Positions 44,920-55,502 of a stretch of 64,000 nt of DNA are shown here, piece by piece. This stretch comes from Isoetes taiwanensis (lineage: Eukaryota; Streptophyta; Lycopodiopsida; Isoetales; Isoetaceae). A model generated the notes under the pieces. It did not search any database, was not told the origin of the DNA, and saw only the letters and a list, made by a program, of their open reading frames with translations. The position numbers and the translations under genes were made by a program. Each line of letters begins with the position of its first letter. Positions within the stretch are counted from its first letter, which is position 1. The stretch lies in contig JAJEKV010000200.1 in NCBI GenBank assembly GCA_021234155.1, positions 64,001-128,000 on the forward strand, in the 5' to 3' direction.

Positions 44920-44950
44920 GTGCCCGGCAACGCCTGGCACCCGTTACTAG
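44920..44950 (+). mobile_element. Helitron 3' terminus (hairpin plus CTAG)
   Basis: GTGCCCGGC, AAC, GCCTGGCAC forms a 9-base stem with one mismatch (44920-44940). Six bases later come CTAG (44947-44950) and a T, the CTRR-plus-T arrangement of Helitron ends. A second copy of this hairpin and end lies inverted at 50245-50272. The 5' TC end was not located, so the length of the element is unknown. Confidence 0.7.
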
Positions 44951-45010
44951 TATAGATTAGATTACATTAGATATGTATATATATATCCTTTTTCTTTTTT
45001 CTTTTTTCGT

Positions 45011-45148
45011 TTTTTTTTTTTTGGGCTCTTTCTCACGACCTCCCTAGCCGCAAGAAGAGGTGTAGGTGCCAAGAAATAGCATCACTTGAACCTAGGTCTT
45101 AGTAATCAAAGGCCCCTTTTAGGCAAATATGTCAAGCCACTATTAGTC
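45011..45148 (-). repeat. Possible tRNA-derived SINE with poly(A)
   Basis: Read on the minus strand: TAATAGTGGCTTGACATATT (A-box-like), then CTAGGTTCAAGTGATGC (B-box-like), about 45 further bases ending GAAAGAGCCC, and an A-run (T's at 45011-45022). Order and size suit a plant SINE. No target duplication could be fixed because of the surrounding T-rich DNA. Confidence 0.5.
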
Positions 45149-45978
45149 TTTTAATTGTAAGGTTTGAGGGTGATTGTAAATTCATGGTTTTGATCATCAA
45201 ATTCTATTCAATGATAAAAAAAATCACTAAAATGTGATTGGCAATAATAAATAAATAAATAGTAGTTTTTGCTTGTGCCATTATACTGCATCAACTTACA
45301 GGGTCCATATTTTAGAGCATAGAATAACATCTTGAACAATCTACCTTGAATGCATTGGGAATATGACCTATTGGTATTAAATTTAAATGCCGATATGCAA
45401 AATCTATTGTACAATTTGTCTTCTTTTATTGTTACATCATGGTATCGCAAGCTAAATGTACTCTCTCTTTCATGCCTTCTTTCATTCTATTCCTAAATCT
45501 ATCCCTTTTAATATTTGTTTGAAAACAGTTTCTTGATATAAGATCCAACAGAGAATCCGGTCCAATGGTGAGCTCGTATCTCTTGGTTATATGCCCTTGG
45601 CCATCCATCTTTCTCCATCCTTTTGCCTTTTATTTATTATTTGTGTTATTCTCAACAACTGTAGAACTGGTCTAATGATGTCAAGAGGAGCAAGTATATT
45701 TTGATGCTCACGGTATTCAATGTTAATGGAAATGTGATCATGATGTACTCCTAATTTGAACGATGTTCGACACTCTTTGAGATGTGTAATTAAGATATGC
45801 GACCATGTTGCATATTGGGAGAGTCCAGTTCGAAGCGAACAATGTTGTCGCTCTATCATATCCTCTTTCATCTCTTAATACGTATTCATTTGGTCAAATA
45901 CATTGTACACGATTGCATTTTATCATTCTATGTTGCTATAATCTTTACCAATGCATATACTATTATTTTATCCCATGC

Positions 45979-46185
45979 ACAACATGGCAACCGGCTCGCT
46001 GATTCTGCCTCTGAAATGGAAAGTGGTAGCATGATTCCGCTCAACAGGTCATGTGCAGGTAAGCTCGTAGTTGCCATGTTGTGGCGGCTGGAAAGTGGGT
46101 CGACGATTCCAGGACCCGCTCCCAACTCCGGCCGGTCGTGGATCCCCTTGGAATCCTCTCCCCACTTTCCAAGCCGCCATACAAC
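45979..46185 (-). repeat. MITE-like dispersed repeat, copy 2
   Basis: Reverse-complement partner of 36872-37077, with the same block order and about 80% identity by eye. Two copies 9 kb apart in opposite orientation indicate a mobile, non-coding family. Confidence 0.8.
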
Positions 46186-46925
46186 ACAATCTATTAAGGA
46201 ACATTGACTTGTTTGCTATTTTTTTGGGATTTTGTGTGTAATACTTTATATGAAAAGGTGAAATTTATTATTACTGTGCTTTAGTTGTTTATAAGTTTGG
46301 ATATATGATGTGCATTAACTACTCGTACTACATGAAACAAATGGCTATTTGCCAAAGTCGTGGGAGAATCCATGGCAAACAATCCTTACGATGTCAACCA
46401 TTATATGCTATATGTAACAAACATTTTCCCGTCTATAGGGTATCTGACATAACATGATGCCATTCATGAAGACAAACAAATATATTTCATATACAAGTGT
46501 CATGGAACAGAGGAGAAATCCTTATGGTGTGTTATTGCATTGCGTTGCACACACAATTGCCGCAAACAATGAATGTCATGCTACCATGTCCAGATATAAC
46601 ACTGCTTAAAAGGATGGATGTAGACATAAGAGTTATATTTGAGTGAGCTTTTGTTTTCCTTACATAGAAGTTCGGGTCAAGAGGTTCCTTTTCCATTGAG
46701 GATATGTCAGTTTAGTACTGCTGGTGGAATATTTTATTCTAGTTATTTTCACGCGAAGACATCTGTAGGGGACTAGGACATTAATGAGGAAATACATTGG
46801 TGGGGTTGAAAGTAGTTCAAGTGATGTTCAAAGGTGACACATCAATGAGGGGCCATGTGCACTACATAGGAGTATTTTTTGGTACTAATACCCATGTGAC
46901 CTCTTACCACTCTAGTACTTCCAAC

Positions 46926-47828
46926 ATGAAAAACCCAAGATCTTGCTCTTGTTGCATCAACAACTCTAGAAAGATGAAGAAAGGCCTGTGGTCTCCAGAC
47001 GAGGACGAGAAACTTAAGGAATTTGTGAGCAAGCATGGAATCAAGAGGTGGAATGATGTTCCCCTTCAAGCTGGTAATGGCATTTGTTATTTTGAAAAAA
47101 ATTTGATAGTATAAGACCTTTTCCTTTCAATTATGCATGGATTTCATAGTACAATAGAACATTGATAGGACATTGAGATATATTGAAAAGCATCCTTTCA
47201 AAGATTTGAAGAGTGACTACATAAACGATTGCCTGTTTACTTCAGGACTGGATCGATGTGGAAAGAGCTGTAGACTAAGGTGGATGAATTACTTGAAACC
47301 TGGTTTAAAAAGGGGAAAATTTTCACCAGAGGAAAGGAAACTGGTATTTCTGCTTCATTCTGTTTACGGTAACAGGTAAATTCCAGAGTGAATTTAAATA
47401 AGTTCAAAACTCAAAGGATGCTACAAGCATCAACTCGTGTAAACTGTTTTTTGCTTTATGTTGTACTTATCAGCTGGTCTAGGATTGCAAAGCAGATACC
47501 TGGTCGAACGGACAATGAAGTTAAGAATTTCTGGAACACTGAGGCGCACAGGTCTGCAAGGAAAAAACAGTCGGATGGAGCAATGCAAGTGAAACACATT
47601 TCTAGTTACAGGATGGCAGTGCCCTTTAAAATTGAATTCGATGAGCCAAATTTGGAGGATGGAGCTGGATTTGAAGCTCCTGGTATGCAGCAGGAAAAAA
47701 TAACAGGCGCAACAGACTGGAGCCTTTCCAAGGACTCAAGCGTGGAAAGCATGTCGTCGTATGATTTTCTGTTCGAGGCATTCTCTGATGTGGGATTTGA
47801 GGATATATTACATGCTCCGATCTTGTAG
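46926..47828 (+). CDS. R2R3-MYB transcription factor, three exons
   Basis: Exons 46926-47073, 47246-47375 and 47474-47828 join in frame to about 210 residues ending in TAG. The start was chosen at ATG 46926 because its neighbour residues (Cys-rich stretch, then [16 protein letters not shown]) align with the paralogue at 13093-13896. R2 is followed by [21 protein letters not shown]3 has [20 protein letters not shown] and [17 protein letters not shown]. The exon 2/3 junction gives GNSW, where almost all R2R3-MYBs, including the paralogue, have GNRW. The C-terminal [20 protein letters not shown] is shared, and a hydrophobic tail ([18 protein letters not shown]) may activate transcription. Nuclear DNA-binding regulator; target genes unknown. 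Confidence 0.88.
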
Positions 47829-49480
47829 CGTCGAAGCCATTTGTAAATAAAGCAGCCCGGGCCGGAATATATAACGACTGCAAGTCAGCAATCCAACCAT
47901 GTGATTGCAGGCCGGAATATATAACGATTCCAGGTCAGTATATCTTTCGCTGTATAAGCCGCTCTAAGATGGAGATGAGTTTTTTTATGTTTATAGTCAC
48001 TAAAAGTGTTTCATCCCTTGTAAATGTATAAAGCAATTTAAGCCTTCTAGCAAGTTTCTTTCTCAAGAATAAAATGTGCTGTAATATTCTCTCAATGAGT
48101 ATGTCTTCCTTGCTCTAGTGCATGTAGGAAGTTCATAAGCCCAAAGTTACCCGATAAAAATTCCCCTCGTGTTTTTAAGCCTGACTATAGGGCCATCATC
48201 TTGGTATGGGTATGGAACACGTGATTCTAAAAGGGCATGGCAAAACTTTAACGTGTTTTCTATTGCGCATTCTAGTGAGAACAACTTGGAATTGGGATTT
48301 CTATTCATTGCATAAGCTACAAAGTGCTTGAACATTGGTAGATAGTATTTATTAGATACCTTATTTCATTGTAGTGATTGTTGAACATTTGTTACTAGAT
48401 TTGTAACCAAAGTCGAAATTTCTCAAATGAGGGCCTTAAGCTTTAGAATTTATCATCAAATCATTGATGCATTCATGTGCAACAATTTAAAGCATCTACA
48501 AATCTTTAAAGAAATTTCTTGGTAAATAATAAGATGTGGACATTCAATGTAAAGTGAATGGGTAGGACCATAGAGCAATGTCGCTTTGGTGGATACATCT
48601 AATAGGCCAGTTATTTTTTAGAAGTCACTGAAGGAAACTTCGATGCTGCTAAGCAACTGCTAGATATCTTCTCCTTGCATCGAGCTGTTTGCTCTTCTGC
48701 ACTATTTGGGCATCGGGCACTCTTCCATTCCTTCTTGTTTGCATCCTTATCCTTTGCTCTCATCTGGCTACAGATTGTCACATGACTACTATTTTTTTTT
48801 TCTTTGTTTTTTTTTTGAAGTTTTTTTTCTTTTTCTTTTTTTTTTTTAAGTTTCTTTGTTTTTTTCTTTTTCTTTTTCTTTTTGAAGGATGACATCTTAG
48901 AGGAAGAATGGAGTGACAAAAACGAAGAAAAGGGAATGTCACTCCAGGCTGGTAAAAGGATGTTGCAGTTAACATTGCATGGATATCAAGCTCCTTCTGG
49001 AAAAGATTATAGACTAGGCTAATGTCTACATGGGATATATGAGCTGAGGCACTGTACCATTCAATAAAGGAGCTAGTGGCCATGTTGCACTTGTAGCTGG
49101 GGTTACGAAATGATAAGTGAAGCGCCTTTGGAACTTGCAAATGTACTGGGGTTATGCATCTATTTATAAAGAAACCCTAATTCTGGAATTCTAGGGTTTG
49201 GAGAACTTTGAGTTTGGAAAACTATATGGTGTTTCTAAGCTAATTGGATGTCAAAAACATGTTTTAGATAGTCTAAGGGCAATGCAATAATTTTCAGGTC
49301 ATTTGGAGTTGTAAGTATCAGATTTTTTGTTGCTCTAGAGTTGCGCCAGGAAGCATCTTGAGAAGGCTAAAAGTGATTCTGACGCAAGTTTTGGTTGTTT
49401 GATGGGCAAGATGAATCCAAAATGTGAAAGTAAGGGCACATCTTAATTAGCCTAGACACATACTTATTTTCAAAAATTCA
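47829..49480. other. 3' flank of MYB gene and pyrimidine tract
   Basis: A long T/CT-rich tract fills about 48790-48885. A 3' UTR for the MYB gene may end near the AATAAA-like word at about 48068. No other gene could be supported. Confidence 0.45.
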
Positions 49481-49482
49481 TA

Positions 49483-50244
49483 TGTAGCAAAATAACAGGG
49501 GGTTCCAGGGGGGTCTGATATGGATGTATTCCTGAAACCATAGACCATATATCCCTAAAACAATTAAATGGGTTCTTATAAAAAAAAAACATAGATTCAA
49601 GATAAAAAATAATCACATTAGCTCATTGGATATATTGGTTAAAGTAGTTTTATTAGGACATTGAGTTATTTTGATAGAGGTTCGAGCCCCTGTATTTCAT
49701 ATTCTAAAATCTTAGGCAAAGCCGTATAGAGGTTTGCTATTCTATCAAAACCTTAGACAAAATCGTATTTCATATTTCAAAATCATAGGCGCCTCTAATC
49801 ATAAATGACTATAAATAGAAGAGGCTTTAACATATGATCTGGGTCGTAGGATCGACGAATCCAATGACCATGGTAGTCCAGGTGCACTTCATTTAGAATG
49901 TAGCAAAATAATAGGGGGTTCCAGGGGGGTCTGATATGGATGTAAAAAAAACAATTCCTAAAATCATAGACTATATATCCCTAAAACAATTAAATGGGTT
50001 GTTATAAAAAAAAAACATAGATTCAAGATAAAAAATAATCACATTATCTCACTGGATATATTGGTTAAAGTAGTCTTACTAGGACATTGAGTTATTTTGA
50101 TAGAGGTTCGAGCCCCCGTATTTCATATTCTAAAATCTTAGGCAAAGCCATATAGAGGCTTGCTATTCTATCAAAACCTTAGACAAAATCGTATATCGTA
50201 TTTCATATTTCAAAATCATAGGCGCCTCCAATCATAAATGACTA
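49483..50244. repeat. Direct repeat pair of about 330 bp with tRNA-like core
   Basis: Copies start TGTAGCAAAATAA(C/T)AGGG at 49483 and 49899 and match to CATAAATGACT at about 49810 and 50243. Inside each, TAGCTCATTGGATATATTGG or its variant is followed about 60 bases later by GAGGTTCGAGCCCC, good A- and B-boxes. The unit therefore probably contains a tRNA-derived SINE. The second copy is cut by a Helitron end, while the first shows the uncut site. Confidence 0.8.
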
Positions 50245-50272
50245 CTAGTTATGGTGTCCGGCGTTGCCGGGC
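50245..50272 (-). mobile_element. Helitron 3' terminus on the minus strand
   Basis: On the minus strand GCCCGGC, AAC, GCCGGAC folds, followed after seven bases by CTAG and T, nearly the same end as 44920-44950. The neighbouring paralogous repeat at about 49810 reads GACTATAAAT, showing an A^T target where this copy has GACTA then the element. Helitrons insert between A and T, so the empty site supports the call. The element must extend to higher coordinates; its TC end was not found. Confidence 0.75.
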
Positions 50273-50783
50273 TTTAATAGCGATCTTAAGGGACGCGACT
50301 ATGAATGTTGAATTGTGGATATATAGTGCGTTGTAACTGACAATTCCCTTTGATAACTTGATAAGATGTTTATGCTGTTTATGCATCATAATTGAAGAGT
50401 TTTATTGAACAATAAAATGAATAGGTTGTTAAATTTTTTGTTTGCGCGTTCAACGATTGAATACTATCCCATCTTGTTACCCATACTGGTGGCCATTGAT
50501 TCATTATGTAAAGCAAAGACTTTGAAAGGCATGGTTGCTTCAAATATATCCAATCTATTGAGCTATGAAAAACTGTGATGATCCTTGCTGTGATTTCGAT
50601 CTATTCAATCAACCTTGCTCAGCTAGTTAGGCTTGGTTTTCTAGTCACATAATGAATGCAAAAATGTGCAAGGGGAATGTAAGAAATGGACTCTAATAAC
50701 ATGATATATGGTACTTTATGTATTTAAGGAACATATCCATTTGGGTCGAAATGGTAACATGCTATACAATACTTATGCATAAT

Positions 50784-50837
50784 ACCAATGGCAATGTTTG
50801 AAGAGGGGGTACCAATGGCAATGTTTGAAGAGGGGGT
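50784..50837. repeat. 27-bp perfect tandem duplication
   Basis: ACCAATGGCAATGTTTGAAG plus AGGGGGT occurs twice in a row, at 50784 and 50811. Confidence 0.95.
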
Positions 50838-51363
50838 TTTCGGCGTCATTGAGAGAGGAGATAGGGATGAGGACGCATTGGTGTCATGGAGGGATTGTGC
50901 TCGTTGTTGAACCATATAGTATAGTTAGTTATTGAACCGAGCATGCCACACAATATCGAGTGTTATGGATAATAAATAGTTCGTGTCTGCACCTAAATAA
51001 CATTTTCCATCACTTTTATTTTATTGGAAGAACGTAAGGGATAGCAAACAGTTTGTATATGCCTTTCCAACATTTTCCATTAGTCTTTTATTTTAATGAA
51101 TGTATGCATAGGACTTATCTTATATTATAGTACCTAACTTTGCTATTGTTGGAGACAATGGACTTGGACAATGAATATATTGGAGAATGTCTTGCTATTC
51201 AGATAGTACTTTGGAGTATGTTGATGGAAAAGGTGGGAACAACCCTGCTACCACATGCACCTAAGTTTTGAGCATTCAAGCGCTCAAATATTGTCATGGC
51301 ATTCATGTCAAGTTGTTAATGAAGAGGTCAAAGGGCTCTGCAATAACATAACCATTTACACAT

Positions 51364-51640
51364 GCCCTATAACCATTTAGGGCGACCCTAAGTGTTGTGC
51401 CTTTATTAAGGTGTATAATACATAGGCCCTATAACCATTTATAGAGGCCCTAAGTGATGTGCCTTTATAACATGTGTAATGGTACAATTATCTATCAAAA
51501 AAGCCATTGAAGAAATAAGCATTTTGCAGATTTTGAGCTTGCCCAAGAAGCGCATGTTTCCAAAGTAAACTATGAAGTTTACTCAAGGTTTAAGAAGAGC
51601 ATTTTGCACTTCTGCAGCTTGCCCAAGAAGCACCTATTCG
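51364..51640. repeat. Two short diverged tandem duplications
   Basis: A roughly 63-base unit beginning CCCTATAACCATTTA and containing GTGCCTTTAT doubles at 51364-51480. Then GCATTTTGCA with GCTTGCCCAAGAAGC recurs about 75 bases apart (about 51520-51635). Confidence 0.7.
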
Positions 51641-52154
51641 TTCAATGTAATCAGCATTCCGAGAATGCATGGCAAAATTAATACTTGCAAGGTAATTTGT
51701 AAGGGAACGCGTGAGCCTAGTCTAATGCTGCTACCACTTTAAACCCAACTGCACCATTAATATATCAGGCCAGTGACATAGAGGCGGGGTAACCACGTGT
51801 GTACACACACCCATCCACGCTGCGTCCAGCATTGGAGGACCACTTAACTGTGCATGATGTTGTACCATACAGTACCAATGTCCGATGTTCCAATAATAGC
51901 ATTTACATAGCACTGTGCAAAAACCGTGAGTCTAGACCATCGCCGGCCCCAGAGGTCTATATCAAAGAATTACACCATAGATACTTATATACAATTCACT
52001 ATCATTATGACACATGCCTTAACAAACTCAATCATCAAATAAATTCCATAATACACACTTTATGTAACATGAAAAAGTCCAACCATAGCCTTAATAATGC
52101 AAATGCAACCATCACTACTAAATTAAAGCTAAACGTCTACATCTTTCAAAGATT

Positions 52155-53769
52155 TTTTTTTTTATGAACGTGGACCTTTATTACTCAAAAGAATACAAAG
52201 AGTACATGGGGGACTCAAAACCCAGTGGAGAAAATATCCACTAGAGCAACACTACCCACCACATACCTAACATAGAAAAGCAGAGAACACAGATCACCAT
52301 GAGCACCACTGTTTGCTATGAGTAGGTGTGAATCTGAAGATATCGCTCCCAGATGACACTTTTGATGTCATCCTCTAAGGAAGAACACTTGTACGCCTTC
52401 ACAATGCGACTACAAGCATCGCTAAGCACTTGCGTATCTGAAAAGAGCTGTCCCTTGAAGATGAGGAGATTTCGTCTCTTCCAGATGGACCAGATGATCC
52501 AAGCAGATGCTAAGTGGAAAGCCCTCTTTGCCAACTTGTCCCAAGAACTAGGATAGACTGACAATAGGACCTGCTGACTATTCAAGTCACAATGGAAAAG
52601 ACTCAGAAGCCACTGCCAAGCAGGTCGAACATGGTGACACAAGAAAAAGCAGTGCTCAATTGTCTCATCCCTCTGCATGCAGAGAGGGCAGATCACAGAG
52701 ACTTCTGGACGAAACCGATGAACAACAGTGTTTACCCGCCCGCACCTATGAGTGATCTGCCACCATAAAATGGATAGCTTAGGATGAAGCAATTTATCCC
52801 ATACCCATCACCAGACTGCTTTACGATGAGGCTCGGGGATAACTAAAGGCCACTTTGACGATGGAGGCAACACCTCAGGATGAAGCAGGACCACATACAT
52901 CGAGTGCACCAAGTGCTCCTCCTTAACACTGCCATGCACCACCCAGAGCTGGGGAGCCACGTCTTGTGGATGTGGAGGAAGTATAGCAGCTACTTTTTCC
53001 CAAATGCCCCGGTCCCAACGAAGGAGAAGGAACTTCAATTTGAACTCATTCCACGTCAACAATTTTGTCTCATTATACCATGCAGATACCGTGAGCACAC
53101 CTGCTGTTCACCACCGACGTTGCGTCAATGGATGGACAGAAGATACCAAGGGACAATCTGCCTGACCGTCACCCAAAAGGATCCACCAACAACTGGCTGT
53201 AGGATCTGTGTGGGCCATTGGATGGAACTGAAACAAAGTGCGCACAGTCTCCCAAGCAGCTAGCAATCCCTTGAGGAAAGGAGATGCATTAGGATATGGA
53301 GAAAGTGGATAGAATAATGCCCATGGGAGGAGAGGCTTAATGGATGGAGAGCCAAAGGAAATGCACCTTTGTAAAGACTGGTGAATGAGACGCAGACCTG
53401 GAGAATTATCAGCATTATTGAGAATCCGCCATATGAACTTAGAGATCAGCACCTTGCTCTGGAGAAGAAAGTGAATCATCCCCAGCCCCCCACAAAGTTT
53501 AGGCATAATGCACTTCGCCCAACTAACTTTAACATCAGCTCCTTCTTCAGTGCCACCCCAGATGAAGTTCCTGACAATACGAACAATGAGCTGCATCTTT
53601 GTCTGCGGTGCCAGCAAGATGGATGCCATGTAGACATGTGTACCACTCAGAACTGACTTTGCCACAGTTACACGACCAGCCATGGATAACTTAGCCGTGG
53701 ACCACCAAAACAAATGCTTTTCCAACCCCTTAATAATGACATCCCACGCATCTCCAGATGAGAGGTGTA
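52155..53769 (-). mobile_element. 5'-truncated L1-like LINE, copy B
   Basis: Flanked by a perfect 17-base duplication, TACATCTTTCAAAGATT, at 52138-52154 and 53770-53786. The poly(A) tail appears as T's at about 52153-52164. On the minus strand: WWSTAKLSMAGRVTVAKSVL, VRNFIWGGTEEGADVKVSWA and GGLGMIHFLLQSKVLISKFI (after the RT palm), then the zinc-binding region PEVSVICPLCMQRDETIEHC followed by FFLCHHV, and a 3' UTR. Frames are open in long blocks but interrupted, so it is dead. Same family as copy A at 1126-2590, and less decayed. Confidence 0.9.
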
Positions 53770-53786
53770 TACATCTTTCAAAGATT

Positions 53787-55040
53787 CACTAACAACAAGG
53801 TCACTAGCTATATTTAAGACTATAATAATGGTTTAATCTATAACATTAACTATCGTTAAGCTACCCTTACCAATTTCCTCCATACACAATACATGTGCTT
53901 GGTATTTTACCCCTCTTTATATTAACTAATTTCAAAGGTTTTTAAATTATAACTAGCTAGCTTGTTAGACTACTCATGTCGTAATAACTTATAACCATTA
54001 GCATAAACTCTCCTTAAGGCCTCAATCTTTGATAATTTCGAGCCCAACTCTTGCTCCAACCCAACTTTAATAATTTAACTTTAGCTTAATTTTTTTTTTT
54101 AAGCTTAAACCTTATTTTATCACTACCTTACTAACAAACTAATTAATTGTTAACATTTCTCCTTATTTCTCTTCTTCTTCTTCTTCTTATTTCTAACCTA
54201 ACGTGCGTTTAACAGGAACGCGACCTCGGCCTGCAGCTGCCGGAGTTGGCCTCCAGGCCATCGAATCAACCAGGGAAGCACATAAAACTTCCCGTTTTCA
54301 CTTCCTTATAGATTTCTGGATCATTTCGGCCTACTTCTGGCATGAATCGGTTGGTTTCAGGTCAGTTCCTGGCCACCAAGATCAGGTTATTCACAGCCTA
54401 ATTCTACTCCAATCTTCCGGATTTTGCATTCTTTCCACATTTCGGCCTTCCTAAGGCCGAAATCGGCCCATTTTAGGGCGATTCCCATACTTTTTAGACT
54501 ATTCTATTCTATTCTATTCATTCGACAAGATCATGCCGACTCTGCCTGCTGCATGCAAGAGAAATTCCACTGTCTTTGCTAGTTCTGGCTTCATCACTTT
54601 ATTTTACCCATTCTTCAAACGTCCTAACCAATCTAACCCATCCCAGCTTCCTCTACCACGGATTACAGTCACACCTCTTACTATTGCCATGATGGAAATT
54701 TCAGAAAAATATTCAATTTGTTGCCATCCATGCAAACCCAATTATCTCAATATTAAAGAATCACTACCCATGCCGTGCATTCATGTTAACAACCATGCTC
54801 ATACAATCCAATTCTATTCCCAGGCTAGATGCATAACCACAAATTTAAGCAGGCACATAAATGCTACACTAGAAAACCCCAGGTGTAAGTCTTGATCCCC
54901 ACCTGGAATCCCGCTTGCTTCCTCTGCACTCCAACACGCTCCCAAAGTATTGCTCACACCCTGCTCCTTCAGCAATTCGACTGCAATCTATCGCCTTCCA
55001 AATGCTTCACGCTGTACTTGTATTTATTATTAATCACCAG
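53787..55040. other. Non-coding DNA with a perfect hairpin
   Basis: TTTCGGCCTT, CCT, AAGGCCGAAA (54440-54462) is a perfect 10-base-arm hairpin. A short TTCTA repeat lies at about 54502-54520. No gene could be supported. Confidence 0.5.
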
Positions 55041-55043
55041 TAG

Positions 55044-55065
55044 GGTGAAAGTATGCTGGTGGGTA
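55044..55065 (+). repeat. Left terminal inverted repeat
   Basis: 22 bases identical to the reverse complement of 62702-62723, preceded by TAG. Confidence 0.92.
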
Positions 55066-55158
55066 GCAAAAAAATGCGACCCCAGCACCCAGCACCAGCA
55101 CCCTTCATACTATTTTTTCCACCCTTCACCAATTGAAGTGTAACCTATGCTATGCCCG

Positions 55159-55365
55159 TCACTTCACATAGGGCGTACCCGTTTCAATCATAACCTTCTT
55201 ACCACCCACCGTAACTAATGACCGTGGACCCGAAGGGTAGCTTAACTTTGAATTTGTAATTTGCAACCGTGCTCCCCACCTTTTGCTACTCCGGCCAAAT
55301 AGCCCGCGGAGAAGAAGCTCGAGAATTTCCGGATTCACTCTAGTATTCCAAAACTCAAATGCCAA
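55159..55365 (-). other. Open frame of unknown function near the left end
   Basis: A minus-strand frame of 68 codons (NPEILELLLRGLFGRSSKRW, GARLQITNSKLSYPSGPRSL) has protein-like composition. It may be a last exon of the transposase transcription unit or chance. No homologue recognised. Confidence 0.25.
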
Positions 55366-55502
55366 AAACTATGGTGAAGAAGGTTGTTAATCCACGCTCG
55401 ACCAAAGAACTCCAATGGATGCCATGCTGTGGTAATGCAAAATGCACTGCCAATTTTGATGGCTTATGGTGCCCTGTTAATTTGTTTTTCTTGATTTCTT
55501 TC

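Noticed and set aside
48790-48900. Lys-rich coding frame on the minus strand
   Set aside because: It is the translation of a T-rich simple-sequence tract.
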